A DNA stretch of 46,289 nucleotides from Acidimicrobiales bacterium (GCA_029263235.1 JAJCXW010000072.1:1-46289); one strand, 5' to 3'. Positions 34,775 through 43,810 are shown, counted from the first letter of the stretch. The notes: generated by a model not told the origin, from the sequence alone. A program made the numbers and translations.

Positions 34775-34912
34775 GCACGTCCGGACGATCTGCCGCCTGG
34801 CGCATGAAAGTGCGGCGTGCTGCCGGAGTTCGATACTCACCGAGGCAGAACGCAGCAGACTCATTGGTGTTGGGTCTGTTGAGGTAGACCATTGCGATGA
34901 CCCATAGGCCAT

Positions 34913-35016
34913 CGCCAAAACGACGAAACCCCAGGCCGACCGAAAACCGGGTCTGACCTGAGGCTTCTGAGTGGTACACCCCCTGGGACTCGAACCCAGA
35001 ACCTGCGGATTAAGAG
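34913..35016. repeat. att copy B: 104-bp direct repeat (tRNA 3' half plus terminator)
   Basis: Identical to 46152-46255 apart from two bases. It contains the tRNA-Lys terminator region (34913-34972) and CCA plus the 3' half of the tRNA (34973-35016). It is the junction between the two elements: right end of the left element and left att of the right element. Sequence diverges from the tRNA immediately after AAGAG in the anticodon region, marking the crossover. Confidence 0.88.
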
Positions 35017-35138
35017 CAGCGGATCGGGTGTTTCGGCTGGTACCAGATTGTCGCGGAAAATGCCGTCTTACCTGGGGAAACGGAGGTTTCGGGGTCGTGC
35101 CGATTCCCGTCTAATACCTGTGGATAACAGGCCTGCAG

Positions 35139-35169
35139 GGATCTACTGTGACCACCTCGTGACCACGGG
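35139..35169 (+). repeat. Left integrase arm-type sites
   Basis: GTGACCAC at 35148-35155 and 35159-35166 (11-bp period) sit in a 31-bp segment that also occurs, with few changes, at 46112-46142 by the other end, in the same orientation. Such repeated sites near both ends of an element are typical arm sites for the N-terminal domain of a tyrosine integrase. Assignment is by position. Confidence 0.65.
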
Positions 35170-35174
35170 AAGGA

Positions 35175-35951
35175 CTATCCGACCGCCTCGATGATGGATC
35201 GAGCGATCTCGCCGCCGGCTTCGATGGTGTAGTCGGCGGGCCAGTTGGGGACGAGGTCGCTGAGGTCGTTGGTGAATCGTGGGTCTTCGAGTTTGGCTTC
35301 CAGATTCTCGATGGCCAGCGCTGGTGTCCAGCCGTTGGGGCGGTAGGGCCCGAACGCTGTGGCGATTGCTTCGGGAGTGAGTTTGGCTTCCTCGACGGCC
35401 AACCACATGTCGAACAGGTCGCGACCCTTCCTGCGTTGGAACAGTGCGCGGATCTTGGTCGCTACGAGTTCTTCGAGGGCGAAGGTGGCGACATCGGCTT
35501 GCCCATTGAACCAGTGGTTGTCGATGCGGTAGGGAACTTTGGTGATTGGCCGTGCCGGTGGTCGCTCGAAGGTGTTCATCTCGATCTTGATGCGCATGGG
35601 CTGTCCGCTTCGGAAGGTGGAGAACAGTCGGATCTTGGGGTGTCGACGAACGTCGGTGCTGGCGCGTTCGAAACCCACAATGTCGGCGATATCGCGGAGG
35701 GCATCAAGGATCTTGCCAACCCCGCCCCCTGTACGGCGCACGTAGTCGAGGTCTTCGCTGTAGCGCCATGGCCGGTCGAGCCACACCTTGTGGAAACAGG
35801 TGCCACCGCGGAAGATGAGTTCGTCGCCAAGCATTGGGTGATTGGCGATCTCGACGATGAGCCGCGAGAGCACCAGATCTTGCTCGACGATGTCGGGCGT
35901 CACCCACGGGACCTCGACGCGCCATTGGTCCAACCCGGGTTGTGTGATCAC
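35175..35951 (-). CDS. AbiEii/AbiGii-family nucleotidyltransferase toxin
   Basis: A 258-aa protein with the AbiEii motifs: FRGGTCFHKVW (Gly49-Gly50-Thr51, Lys55) and YSEDLDYV with Asp67 and Asp69, the two metal-binding acids. The later ATKIRALFQRRKGRDLFDMW is the usual helical segment of the family. AbiEii toxins transfer nucleotides, in MenT-type relatives onto tRNA, and stop growth during phage infection. The GTG/ATG overlap (35948-35951) couples it to the antitoxin gene upstream. All motifs are intact. Confidence 0.9.
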   Translation of the reverse strand: MITQPGLDQWRVEVPWVTPDIVEQDLVLSRLIVEIANHPMLGDELIFRGGTCFHKVWLDRPWRYSEDLDYVRRTGGGVGKILDALRDIADIVGFERASTDVRRHPKIRLFSTFRSGQPMRIKIEMNTFERPPARPITKVPYRIDNHWFNGQADVATFALEELVATKIRALFQRRKGRDLFDMWLAVEEAKLTPEAIATAFGPYRPNGWTPALAIENLEAKLEDPRFTNDLSDLVPNWPADYTIEAGGEIARSIIEAVG

Positions 35952-36754
35952 AGGTCGTGTTCCACTTCGGTGTTCTCGACGACGTGCCAGACGGGATCTC
36001 GGTCGCCGTGGGCAGGCGATTGGGGATCGAGGGGGGTGTAGTCCGCGCCATCGATGTGTTGGACGAGTGGTGCGAGGTCGATTCGATGGCCGACCTCGCC
36101 GGCCATGTGCTGGAGTAGCCAGCCCGTTCGTTGAACGACGGTTCTCGGGTAGCGAGCGGCCGCCTCGGCCAAGGCGGCCGCGTTGATGCGTTCATCGATG
36201 ATGAATCCACCGAGCACGTTCGCGACGTTGCCGAGCCCGGCGGCCCGTTCCGGCGCCTCGACGACATCGAACACCGTAGTTTCCGGGGTCGAGATCGTCA
36301 CCGGGCCCGCTTCGGTGTCGTGGCTTCGCGTGGCCCTCTGCGCTGCACAGGAGCGCCGAATGAACTGTAAGCGGCTGCTGCCGACCCGCCGGTCGCGCAG
36401 CAGTGCCGGGGTCACGACTTGCAGCACCATCGGGACCTGGTGGGAGGCCCCATGAATCCGAGCAGCCGACAGGAAGCCGACGTAGTACGGGTGGCCGAGG
36501 TGTTCCATGAGGTAGTCGATGTAGTGGATCGGAGGTGGAGCCCCTGCGGATCTGTAGATGGGGGGAACCGGAACCCAGCCCCCTTTGGTGACCGAGATGA
36601 TCTTGTTGGCCGATCGAGCTCGGTGGAGGTGGACGGGAACCGCCGACTCCGCAAGCCCCGTCAGTTCAGCTATCTCGGCCGTAGTGACGAATAGCCGGCC
36701 TTGTCCCAGCAGCCAGTCTGGGAGCGCACTCGGGGAGACAGTCTGAACCCTCAC
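35948..36754 (-). CDS. AbiEi-family antitoxin and repressor
   Basis: A 268-aa protein. An N-terminal winged helix (VTTAEIAELTGLAESAVPVHLHRARSANKIISVTKGGWVPVP) is followed by the AbiEi segment (YVGFLSAARIHGASHQVPMVLQVVT) and a C-terminal antitoxin domain. AbiEi is a type IV antitoxin that also represses its own operon. GTG at 36754 starts only 9 nt from the inverted repeat and lacks a ribosome site, so leaderless translation is likely. It overlaps the toxin gene by 4 nt. Confidence 0.88.
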   Translation of the reverse strand: MRVQTVSPSALPDWLLGQGRLFVTTAEIAELTGLAESAVPVHLHRARSANKIISVTKGGWVPVPPIYRSAGAPPPIHYIDYLMEHLGHPYYVGFLSAARIHGASHQVPMVLQVVTPALLRDRRVGSSRLQFIRRSCAAQRATRSHDTEAGPVTISTPETTVFDVVEAPERAAGLGNVANVLGGFIIDERINAAALAEAAARYPRTVVQRTGWLLQHMAGEVGHRIDLAPLVQHIDGADYTPLDPQSPAHGDRDPVWHVVENTEVEHDL

Positions 36755-36762
36755 CCGATCTA

Positions 36763-36801
36763 GGCTATCAAACCTTTACGTTTCGTCAAGGTTTGATAGC
36801 C
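36763..36801. promoter_or_regulatory. Perfect 14-bp inverted repeat: abiE operator/promoter
   Basis: GGCTATCAAACCTT (36763-36776), an 11-nt spacer, then AAGGTTTGATAGCC (36788-36801), no mismatches. On the minus strand it holds TTGACG as a -35 box across the spacer edge. AbiEi antitoxins are known to bind long inverted repeats over their promoter, so this is the likely autoregulatory operator. A terminator role for the YccF side is less likely, as no T-run follows. Confidence 0.75.
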
Positions 36802-36843
36802 AAGATGTGATACTCGGTGGCCGAATCGATCGACGCAGGCTGA

Positions 36844-37248
36844 TCACCCTTGCGATTTGCCCAGGGCTGTCGTGACGTCCCTCGCTCGAACGATCTCCTT
36901 GCCGAACGGCGCCAGCGAGAGTTGAGCAAACTTGAATGACTGCACGCCGAACGGGATCCCGATGATCGAGATGAACAGCAACAACCCGCCAATGACGTAG
37001 CACACTGCCATGAACAGTCCCGGGATGAACCAGAGGACGTTGCCGACAGGCCCGAGCGTCGACGCGTTCGGTGATTTGACCACTGTGCGCCCGAACGGCC
37101 AAAACGTGAGACGAGCCAGCTTCAGGCACTGCCGGGCGAACGGAAGCCCCACGACGGTGATCGCAAAAAAACCACCCAGGATAAGCCAGCCGATTGCTGT
37201 CCAGAAGCCCGCAAACACGATCCACAGAATGTTTCCAACCGTCTTCAT
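36844..37248 (-). CDS. YccF-domain inner-membrane protein
   Basis: A 134-aa membrane protein made of two YccF-type halves: ILWIVFAGFWTAIGWLILGGFFAITVVGLPFARQCLKLA and VLWFIPGLFMAVCYVIGGLLLFISIIGIPFGVQSFKFA. The repeated G[IL]PF.[RV]Q..K.A pattern at the helix ends is typical. YccF proteins have no established function. It lies just upstream of the abiE operon on the same strand, separated from it by the inverted repeat. It may be cargo of the element. Confidence 0.85.
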   Translation of the reverse strand: MKTVGNILWIVFAGFWTAIGWLILGGFFAITVVGLPFARQCLKLARLTFWPFGRTVVKSPNASTLGPVGNVLWFIPGLFMAVCYVIGGLLLFISIIGIPFGVQSFKFAQLSLAPFGKEIVRARDVTTALGKSQG

Positions 37249-37599
37249 GTCAATCCGCCCTTCTCTTGGCTCGTGCGTAGGTTAGAGGAGGCCATCACCC
37301 CCGTCCTTCGTGGCCTCCGCGCAGGGCAAACCCCACCGACGCCCCACGTCCGACGGCTTGACCCAGCGGCGCACCTCGCGGGCAGGATGGCAGCTCTGGG
37401 AAGAACAGCACGGCATGCTCGACCGGCTCACTCTGGTCAGATGGAACGTTCTCTCGAGACGTGAGATGATGAACCTCGGAGGTCCGCGGGCGTTGTATCT
37501 ACGTTTGGACAAACGACGGACAGGTCCCGCTCCCCGATCGCGGGAAAGCTGGAGGTATTGCGTTCCGCCTGCTGCCACCGCTACCAATTGAAAGGTCGC
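37249..37599. other. Intergenic stretch without a supported gene
   Basis: About 350 bp between divergent yccF and the unknown gene at 37600. Several short open frames overlap here but none has both a good start and recognisable protein sequence. It probably holds the two promoters. A TTG start at 37558 for the next gene is possible. Confidence 0.4.
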
Positions 37600-38616
37600 G
37601 TGACTCCATTGGGCATCATCGAACGTGTGGCGTTTCGAAAGATAGAACGGCGATTGGGTGCTCGCTTGGTCGCTGGCGAAAAGATGATCGCTTTCGACGT
37701 CACTCGCGTGGAAGCGAAGGACACGACGGTGGTTGCTTCGACGCACGCGGTATATCTCATTCCTTCGGATTCACCAAAACGATCGCACCGGATTTCTCTC
37801 ACTACGATTGAGTGGCTCCACCGATGGGTGAATGGCGGAGGCTTCACTCTCAGCACGCAGCAGGGGCGGGTCGTCAGAGTCAGCTTCCATAGCGGCGATC
37901 GTGGAGTGTTTGAGGTGATTCGCGATCGGTTGCTCTGCCTCGAATCGGTGACGGTGACGGTGACGGTAGGGCGCGATGACTCCGAACGGGAGGTCCGTTT
38001 CAGCCCGTGGCGGAGCGACAGCGTCGGATACTGGACTGCTACCGGCGGCTCGGAGTCTGACATTGCGGCCGCGTCTGAGTACTTGAGGTCGCGTGTCGAG
38101 AGTGAGGTTTGGTCGCGAGCGAGGGCCGTGCCGACGGATGACCATGGCTCATCTGTCGAGTGGCCAGCGAGGGACCATTCACGATTGGTCGGCTCCGTTA
38201 TCGCTAGCCGGGGCGACTCTGAAGTAACGGGTTGGAGTGTGGGCGCCTTGGTGAGCCGATCGGGACAGCTACCGATCTTGGGAGTGCTGGCGCTTTCTGA
38301 CCGCGCCCTGTACGGCATCTTCACCCCGGAGTCGAGAGCCGGCATTAATCATACGGATTCGATAGTCGTATCTTGTATGCCGCTCGGCGACGTAGTGCAG
38401 TTTGGCATCGGAGAGCAACTAGACAGCGGAGTTCGGCTTCTCGACATCTTGGCGAGATCGGACTCAGGTCGTCCGCGGGAAACGATTGCTGAAGCGGCCG
38501 CTCGCGGGGGAATCGGATCAGCCACGTTTGGAGTCGAATCAGGCCACCGACAGGCTGAATTTCTCAGGTTGGTCTCTCTCGCTATGAGAGCCAATGATGT
38601 CGACGAAGGGGGCTAG
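37600..38616 (+). CDS. Unknown protein of the element
   Basis: A 338-aa protein without signal peptide or membrane helices. GTG at 37600 with AAAGG upstream is favoured; a TTG at 37558 would add 14 residues. The first part (VAGEKMIAFDVTRVEAKDTTVVASTHAVYLIP) is beta-rich and resembles a bacterial PH-like domain; the pattern LALSDRALYGIFTP later in the protein looks like a second copy of the same strand pair. No catalytic motif is seen. Being next to AbiE and relaxase genes, it may be defence cargo or a transfer accessory. Confidence 0.6.
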   Translation: MTPLGIIERVAFRKIERRLGARLVAGEKMIAFDVTRVEAKDTTVVASTHAVYLIPSDSPKRSHRISLTTIEWLHRWVNGGGFTLSTQQGRVVRVSFHSGDRGVFEVIRDRLLCLESVTVTVTVGRDDSEREVRFSPWRSDSVGYWTATGGSESDIAAASEYLRSRVESEVWSRARAVPTDDHGSSVEWPARDHSRLVGSVIASRGDSEVTGWSVGALVSRSGQLPILGVLALSDRALYGIFTPESRAGINHTDSIVVSCMPLGDVVQFGIGEQLDSGVRLLDILARSDSGRPRETIAEAAARGGIGSATFGVESGHRQAEFLRLVSLAMRANDVDEGG

Positions 38617-39020
38617 GTGGGATCATTCTAGGTCTGCCGACAGAGTTCGAGTTCTCCACTCGCCTAATGGGAGTTCGCATCAGGCCCAATGTCGAGCGAG
38701 CTGGTGTCGGATCGATGGCGCGTACCGTCGGCCTAGCTAGGGGGACCGCGCCGTTGCCCTACGACACGGGTGCCGTCCTTACCAAGATTGACGCATCTAC
38801 AGCGGGTGACGGGCCGGTCCTCGACCGGGCCGATCTCCTCTGCAACGGCGGTCGGTGCAGTGAGGTGAGGCGCCTATAGCACTGCACCAAGTTCTGAACC
38901 GGCGACTGCACCAACGGCGGAAATCACTGCACCAAACGGGATTCTGGCCTGGCACTGTCGCGTCTCGGGTGTTCGATGCGCCTTTGGGTTGTGTGAAAAC
39001 AACAGGGAAAGGACGTATTG
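38617..39020. other. Non-coding stretch, candidate oriT/regulatory region
   Basis: About 400 bp before the xis-like gene with no convincing gene (a 70-codon frame at 38667 has no family match). It holds a perfect dyad CCGGTC-CTC-GACCGG (38814-38828) and three ACTGCACCAA iterons (38881-38935). Position just upstream of xis and the relaxase makes it the best candidate for the transfer origin or the excision control region. Confidence 0.45.
38881..38935 (+). repeat. ACTGCACCAA iterons
   Basis: Exact 10-bp copies at 38881-38890, 38905-38914 and 38926-38935 (spacings 24 and 21 bp). A shorter copy, ACTGCACCA, occurs at 39250-39258 between xis and the relaxase. All point the same way. Likely binding sites for the Xis-like protein or the relaxase. 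Confidence 0.7.
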
Positions 39021-39233
39021 ATGTCAGATTCGGAGAATCGGTTCTTGACGATTCCGGAGGCAGCGGCCTGTTTGCGGATTTCCCGCAACGCCGCGTACCT
39101 GGCGGCTCGTCGTTATCGCCAGACGGCGGGGCGCGAGGGGCTGCCCAACGTAGCGATCGGAGGTTCCTACCGAGTTCCGGCTGCTGCGATCGAGCGTATG
39201 GCCGCCGCTCCGGTTCCGGCCGACCACTCTTAG
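39021..39233 (+). CDS. Excisionase/MerR-like HTH_17 protein
   Basis: A 70-aa protein: FLTIPEAAACLRISRNAAYLAARRYRQ...LPNVAIGGSYRVPAAAIERM is the HTH_17 (DNA-binding excisionase) pattern, with a wing ending in the RVP segment. AAAGGA lies at 39007-39012, 8 nt before the ATG. Such proteins direct excision or activate transfer genes of actinobacterial integrative elements. It stands between the iterons and the relaxase gene. Confidence 0.82.
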   Translation: MSDSENRFLTIPEAAACLRISRNAAYLAARRYRQTAGREGLPNVAIGGSYRVPAAAIERMAAAPVPADHS

Positions 39234-39342
39234 CCGGCGCCGTCGATCGACTGCACCACTTTGCATTGACAGATGGTCCACACCGATGCACCTCGGGTGC
39301 GGCCAAAGCCGTCCGCGGGCGCCGGATTGCCGGTGAGCGGCG

Positions 39343-41781
39343 GTGTCGGTGATCTCGATCGGCAAGGTCCGTTCGGCGGACTACTACTTGGGCGAAGTCG
39401 AACGTGACGACGCCTTCGGCTACTACTCCGATGAGGAGCGGATCGGCCGATGGCACGGCACGCTCGCGGCCGAGCTCGGTCTGACCGGTCCGGTCAACTC
39501 GACCGATTTCCGTTCGATTCTGGAAGGGGTAAGGCCCGATACCGGTGCCCGGCTGACGAGCCTGCCGACTTCGACGAAAGCGCTTGATGTGACGTTGAGC
39601 GTTCCGAAGTCGATGTCGGTGATGTGGGCTCTTGGCAGTCCCGAGATCAGCGCCGCGGTCGAACATGCCATCGACGTCGCCGAGGATTCGGTGATCCGTC
39701 TGTTGGAGTCCGACGCGGCGCGGGTGCGTCGTGGCCATGGCGGTGCGGTGAGTCTCGCCGCCGGTGGCCTGGCGGTGGCGTCGTTTGATCACCGAACGAG
39801 TCGGCTCGGTGACCCGAACCTTCACCGGCATCTAATCGTCGCTAACGCGGCCCGTGGCCCTGACGGGCGAATCACTGCGCTCGACACTCGGCTGATCTAC
39901 CGGATTCGCTACACGGCCGAAGCGGTCTTTCAGGCCGTGCTGCGCAAAGAGTTGGCGGAGTCGCCCGGATGGTTGTTCGACAAGGTCGACCGTCATGGTG
40001 TGGCCGAGGTGCTCGGCGTGGACAGCTACGTGATGCTCGAGTTCAGCCGGCGCCGTCGGGTCATCAAGAACGTGATGAAGGATCTCGGCGTGACGGGCGG
40101 CCGGGCGGCCCGGCTGGTGGCTCTGGAAGCCCGTCCGACCAAGACCGAGGATCCCGGCACGGCGACGATGCGAGCCTGGTGGGCCCAGCGGGCAGCCGGG
40201 CAGCACTTCCAAGTGTCTCGAGTATTCGCCAAGCCACGGGCGGTCGAGCTGGACGAGTCCGATGGATGGCTCTCCCTGAGCGTGACGGCGCATCAGTCGA
40301 CGTTCAACAGGTGGGACACCATCCGTGCTGTGTGTCGCAGCGCGGCAGACGGAGCGTCGCTCGTCATGATCCTTGGCCGTGCCGACCGGTTCCTGGCCGG
40401 CGAGTACGCCATCGAGCTCGGCGATGACCTCTACACGACCCAACGGGTGCTCGATGCCGAGGCTGCGGCGGCCAGTGCTGCGGTCGAGGGTGTCGCCAGC
40501 GGTACGTGCATCGCTTCCGATGAGGCCGTTCGTGCTGCGCTCGAGGCTCGCCCCGGCCTCGCCGATGAGCAGCGCCGGCTGGTTGAGATCGCGGCGCTCT
40601 CTGGTGATGCGGTCACGGTGGTGATCGGCCAAGCCGGCGCGGGCAAGACCACTGCACTCGACGCGCTGCGCGACGCCTATCACCGTGACGGGTTCCAAGT
40701 TGTCGGCGCAGCGTTGTCGGCGAGGGCCGCCGCCGAGCTTCGATCGGGCGCGGGCATCCCCAGCCACACAATGCACTCGACCCTTCACGCGCTCGACAGG
40801 CACCAGGTGACGCTCGACAACCGGACGGTGGTCGTGGTCGACGAAGCGGCGATGGTCGCCACGATGCAGCTCGCCAAACTGATCGACCACGCCGGCACCG
40901 CCAAGGCGAAGGTCGTGCTGGTGGGAGATCAACGCCAGCTACCGGAGATAGAAGCCGGCGGCACGTTCGCGGCGATCGCCAAGCGGATCGAACCGATACA
41001 GCTCAGCGAGAACCGACGACAATCCGATCCTGACCAGAAAGCCGCGCTGGCAGCACTGCGGCGACTCGACATCGACCGGGCGCTCGGACATCTCGAACGA
41101 TCCGGCAACCTCACCACCGGCCGTGACGCCGACACGACGAGAACGGCGCTCGTCGCTGACTGGCACGAATCTCGATCAGCTGGTCGTCATGCGATCATGA
41201 TCGCCTCGACCCGAGCCGACGTTGCCGACCTCAACAGCCGGGCCCGAAGCCAGCTCCGTTCGGTCGGTGAGATCGGCGATGCGATCTGGCGCAACGACGT
41301 CGCCGAGTTCGCGGCCGGCGACAGGGTCGTCGCCACCCGAAACCGGCACAAGCTCGGCCTTCTCAACGGACATCAGGCCACCGTGTCGCTCTCCACCAGC
41401 GACGGCTTGGGGATCGTTCTCGATGACGGCACCGCGATCGTCGCCCCGGACGACTACATCAACGCTGGCCACCTGCTGCACGGCTACGCCCTCACCGTTC
41501 ACAAAGCCCAGGGCATGACGTGTGACGACACGTTCTTTCTCGGCGACGAGGGCCTCTACAACGAACTCGGCTACACCGGGCTCTCCCGTGGCCGCCACAG
41601 AAACCACCTCTACACGGTCGCCTCACGCGACGAGAACGGCCGGCTGCATCCCGACCCTTTCAACAACACCCGCCACGACCTCGCCCAGAGCCGATCCAAG
41701 ACCGCCGCCATCGACCACGCACCCCAAACCGCCGTCGAACCCGCGGCGGAGGTGGAAATCGACGACGGGATATCATGGTGA
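39343..41781 (+). CDS. MobF (TrwC/TraI-like) relaxase-helicase
   Basis: An 812-aa protein. The relaxase part has Tyr14-Tyr15 in SADYYLGE and the HUH metal triad His150, His161, His163 (FDHRTSRLGDPNLHRHLIVAN). The helicase part has Walker A GQAGAGKT (429-436), Walker B VVVVDEAAM, motif III VLVGDQRQLPEI and the terminal ALTVHKAQGMT plus YTGLSRGRH. It nicks and unwinds the element for conjugative mobilization. It starts with GTG at 39343 (another GTG at 39349). It is shorter than TraI but complete for MobF. A VirD4/T4SS gene is not present. Confidence 0.92.
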   Translation: MSVISIGKVRSADYYLGEVERDDAFGYYSDEERIGRWHGTLAAELGLTGPVNSTDFRSILEGVRPDTGARLTSLPTSTKALDVTLSVPKSMSVMWALGSPEISAAVEHAIDVAEDSVIRLLESDAARVRRGHGGAVSLAAGGLAVASFDHRTSRLGDPNLHRHLIVANAARGPDGRITALDTRLIYRIRYTAEAVFQAVLRKELAESPGWLFDKVDRHGVAEVLGVDSYVMLEFSRRRRVIKNVMKDLGVTGGRAARLVALEARPTKTEDPGTATMRAWWAQRAAGQHFQVSRVFAKPRAVELDESDGWLSLSVTAHQSTFNRWDTIRAVCRSAADGASLVMILGRADRFLAGEYAIELGDDLYTTQRVLDAEAAAASAAVEGVASGTCIASDEAVRAALEARPGLADEQRRLVEIAALSGDAVTVVIGQAGAGKTTALDALRDAYHRDGFQVVGAALSARAAAELRSGAGIPSHTMHSTLHALDRHQVTLDNRTVVVVDEAAMVATMQLAKLIDHAGTAKAKVVLVGDQRQLPEIEAGGTFAAIAKRIEPIQLSENRRQSDPDQKAALAALRRLDIDRALGHLERSGNLTTGRDADTTRTALVADWHESRSAGRHAIMIASTRADVADLNSRARSQLRSVGEIGDAIWRNDVAEFAAGDRVVATRNRHKLGLLNGHQATVSLSTSDGLGIVLDDGTAIVAPDDYINAGHLLHGYALTVHKAQGMTCDDTFFLGDEGLYNELGYTGLSRGRHRNHLYTVASRDENGRLHPDPFNNTRHDLAQSRSKTAAIDHAPQTAVEPAAEVEIDDGISW

Positions 41782-41896
41782 GCGCCGCGTCGGCTACCTT
41801 CGATGCCAGTCGCCGAGCAACGGCGGCACCGGCTCGTGACACCGCCGAAGGGTCACCTCAACACGTTTCGCCCAGCGCACGTCACGAGGAGCCGTA

Positions 41897-43054
41897 GTGC
41901 CCCGACGCCAACCCGGCATCACCAAGTACACGACCTCAGACGGACGCACCCTCTGGCAATACGTCATCGACCTCGGCGATGACCCCGAGACCGGCCGGCG
42001 ACGCCAACGCCGTAAACGAGGATTCGTCACCCAAGCCGAAGCCAGCACCGCGCTCGACGACGCTCGCCGAGCAATCGACGTCGGCGGACACCTCTTCGAC
42101 GTTGAACACATGACCTTCCTCGAGTACCTCGACCTCTGGCTCGACGGCCTCCCCAACACCAACAAGACGCCGCGCACCATCGCCGACTACCGCAACGAAA
42201 TCCGCCGCTACGTCAGGCCCAACGTGGCCGACACCAAGCTCGCCAACCTCACCCCCCTCCACCTCTATCGAACGCTCGTCAAGCAAGGCGGCCAGAAGGG
42301 CCGGCCGCTGTCGCCCAAGACCGTTCGCCGCGTCCACCAGGTACTCCAGAAGGCGCTTACAGACGCCGAGCGCAAAGGAATCATCCAACGCAACGTCGCC
42401 CGCCTCGCCGACAAACCCAGCACCGCCCAGCTCGAGACCAACCGAATCTCCTGGACCCCCGACGAACTTCGCACCCTGCTCGCCGCAGCGGAAGAGCACG
42501 AGCTGTACCCGCTCATCCGCCTCACAGCCCTCACCGGCATGAGAAGGGGAGAGGTGTGTGGCCTCAAATGGGAGGACATCGACCTCAACACCAAGCAACT
42601 CGGAGTCCGACGCACCCTTGGAGTCATCGACGGCAAGCCCGTCATCGGCACCCCAAAGTCCCGCCGCTCACGCCGAACCATCGACCTCGACGACAAGACC
42701 GTCGGCATCCTCAGAACCCACCGCGGTCAGCAAGCTGTAGCCGCCGAGTTCGTAGGGGACGGGTGGCGGCAAAGCGGCTACGTCTTCACCACCGTCATCG
42801 GAACCCACACCCACCCCGACAACATCGGCAAACGCTTCACCGAACTCGTCCGAGCAACCGACGTCCCCTACCTCACCCTCCACGGGCTACGCCACACCCA
42901 CGCAACCCACCTGCTGTCGATGGGCCAGAACCCCAGAATGGTCAGCGAACGCCTCGGCCACGCAGACGTCGCCTTCACCCTCCAAGTCTACGGCCACGTC
43001 CTCCCAGGCCACCAACGAGAAGCAGCCGAGGCGGCGGCAGGGCTCGTTGACTAG
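41897..43054 (+). CDS. int: Tyrosine integrase
   Basis: A 385-aa phage-type integrase: N-terminal AP2-like arm-binding domain (TTSDGRTLWQYVIDLGDD), SAM-like core-binding domain (about 72-180), and catalytic domain with Arg216 (TGMRRGE), Lys254 (GTPKS), His329 and Arg332 (HGLRHTH), His355 (LGHADV) and Tyr365 (QVYGH). All six catalytic residues are present. It should recombine the att sites in tRNA-Lys. GTG at 41897 has GAGGAG upstream. It is not beside the att site; 3.1 kb of cargo lies between. Confidence 0.95.
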   Translation: MPRRQPGITKYTTSDGRTLWQYVIDLGDDPETGRRRQRRKRGFVTQAEASTALDDARRAIDVGGHLFDVEHMTFLEYLDLWLDGLPNTNKTPRTIADYRNEIRRYVRPNVADTKLANLTPLHLYRTLVKQGGQKGRPLSPKTVRRVHQVLQKALTDAERKGIIQRNVARLADKPSTAQLETNRISWTPDELRTLLAAAEEHELYPLIRLTALTGMRRGEVCGLKWEDIDLNTKQLGVRRTLGVIDGKPVIGTPKSRRSRRTIDLDDKTVGILRTHRGQQAVAAEFVGDGWRQSGYVFTTVIGTHTHPDNIGKRFTELVRATDVPYLTLHGLRHTHATHLLSMGQNPRMVSERLGHADVAFTLQVYGHVLPGHQREAAEAAAGLVD

Positions 43055-43192
43055 CCAGATCCCAGCTCCAGACGACGGCACCCTCGCCGGGATTGCCTCG
43101 CGCTGGTAAGGTCGACTCGTGCACGATGCGAACGATGGCGACGTCTGTTGGGCGCGCAGCACGAGACCGAGAAGGCGGGGTAGCGCAGACGC

Positions 43193-43810
43193 ATGGGACT
43201 CTTCAGCCGTAGGCCAAAAACGCCGCCAGATCCGATCTCGGAGGCGAAGCAGCGACTACCTCTCAGGCTGGTCCAGGCAGCGACCGAGCCCGGCGCGTTC
43301 CCACCGGAGGCGCTGGAAGCCTTCTTGCCAGCGTACGCAGTCATGACGAATCAGCTGCAGTCGACCAAGCGGGGTTCGTACAGCTATCTGTGGGACAAGC
43401 GTTTCTATCATCTGACGCCAGCTCAAGCCGAGGACGCAAGGCGAAACGCACAGAGTTTGGCGATCGGCTACTCACGCACCGTCGGCGTGCTTTGGCGGCC
43501 CGAACACGCTCAGGCCGCTCGCCAGACGGCGTCGGACCTCGACTGGTTCGGCGATCGTCTGTACGAAACACTTCTGCGGATCGAAGCCGACTTGTTCCAC
43601 AGCGTCGGGGAGAGCGACCCGGCTGCCGACCGGGTTCTTCAGGCGACCGTGAACGACCGTCGGTTCGCCGGGGTCCTGGCGTTCTGGGACTTTCTTCTGG
43701 AGCATGATGAACTCCCCGATCCCACGTTCGAGAAGTGGCGGTCTGCTGCAGACGCGAGGACTTCACACCTCGCACGCCTTGGAACGCAACCCGCCGGCTG
43801 GGCCACCTGA
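43193..43810 (+). CDS. Unknown protein next to DUF262-HEPN cassette
   Basis: A 205-aa, mostly helical soluble protein (MGLFSRRPKTPPDPI...). No family recognised. Trp-containing helices (LWDKRFYHLTPAQAEDARRNAQSL and LDWFGDRLYETLLRIEADLFH) are notable. It sits between the integrase and the DUF262 gene, both on the same strand; 122 bp separate it from the latter. It may be a third component of the cassette or independent cargo. Confidence 0.68.
   Translation: MGLFSRRPKTPPDPISEAKQRLPLRLVQAATEPGAFPPEALEAFLPAYAVMTNQLQSTKRGSYSYLWDKRFYHLTPAQAEDARRNAQSLAIGYSRTVGVLWRPEHAQAARQTASDLDWFGDRLYETLLRIEADLFHSVGESDPAADRVLQATVNDRRFAGVLAFWDFLLEHDELPDPTFEKWRSAADARTSHLARLGTQPAGWAT

Larger units (their letters stand above)
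33039..35016. mobile_element. Left integrative element (about 2 kb), HipBA cargo
   Basis: This segment is bounded by att copy A on the left and copy B on the right (1978-bp period). Its first roughly 65 bp (from CAGCGGATCG at 33039) resemble the first bases of the right element (35017 on), 6 differences in the first 39, so both elements have homologous left ends. The right end carries the tRNA 3' half and terminator like the right element's. The only genes seen are hipB and broken hipA; there is no integrase. It is a deleted element or one moved in trans by the neighbour's integrase. Confidence 0.68.

Noticed and set aside
38667-38879. 70-codon frame before the iterons
   Set aside because: No ribosome site, no recognisable motif, and the dyad and iterons suggest a non-coding region.
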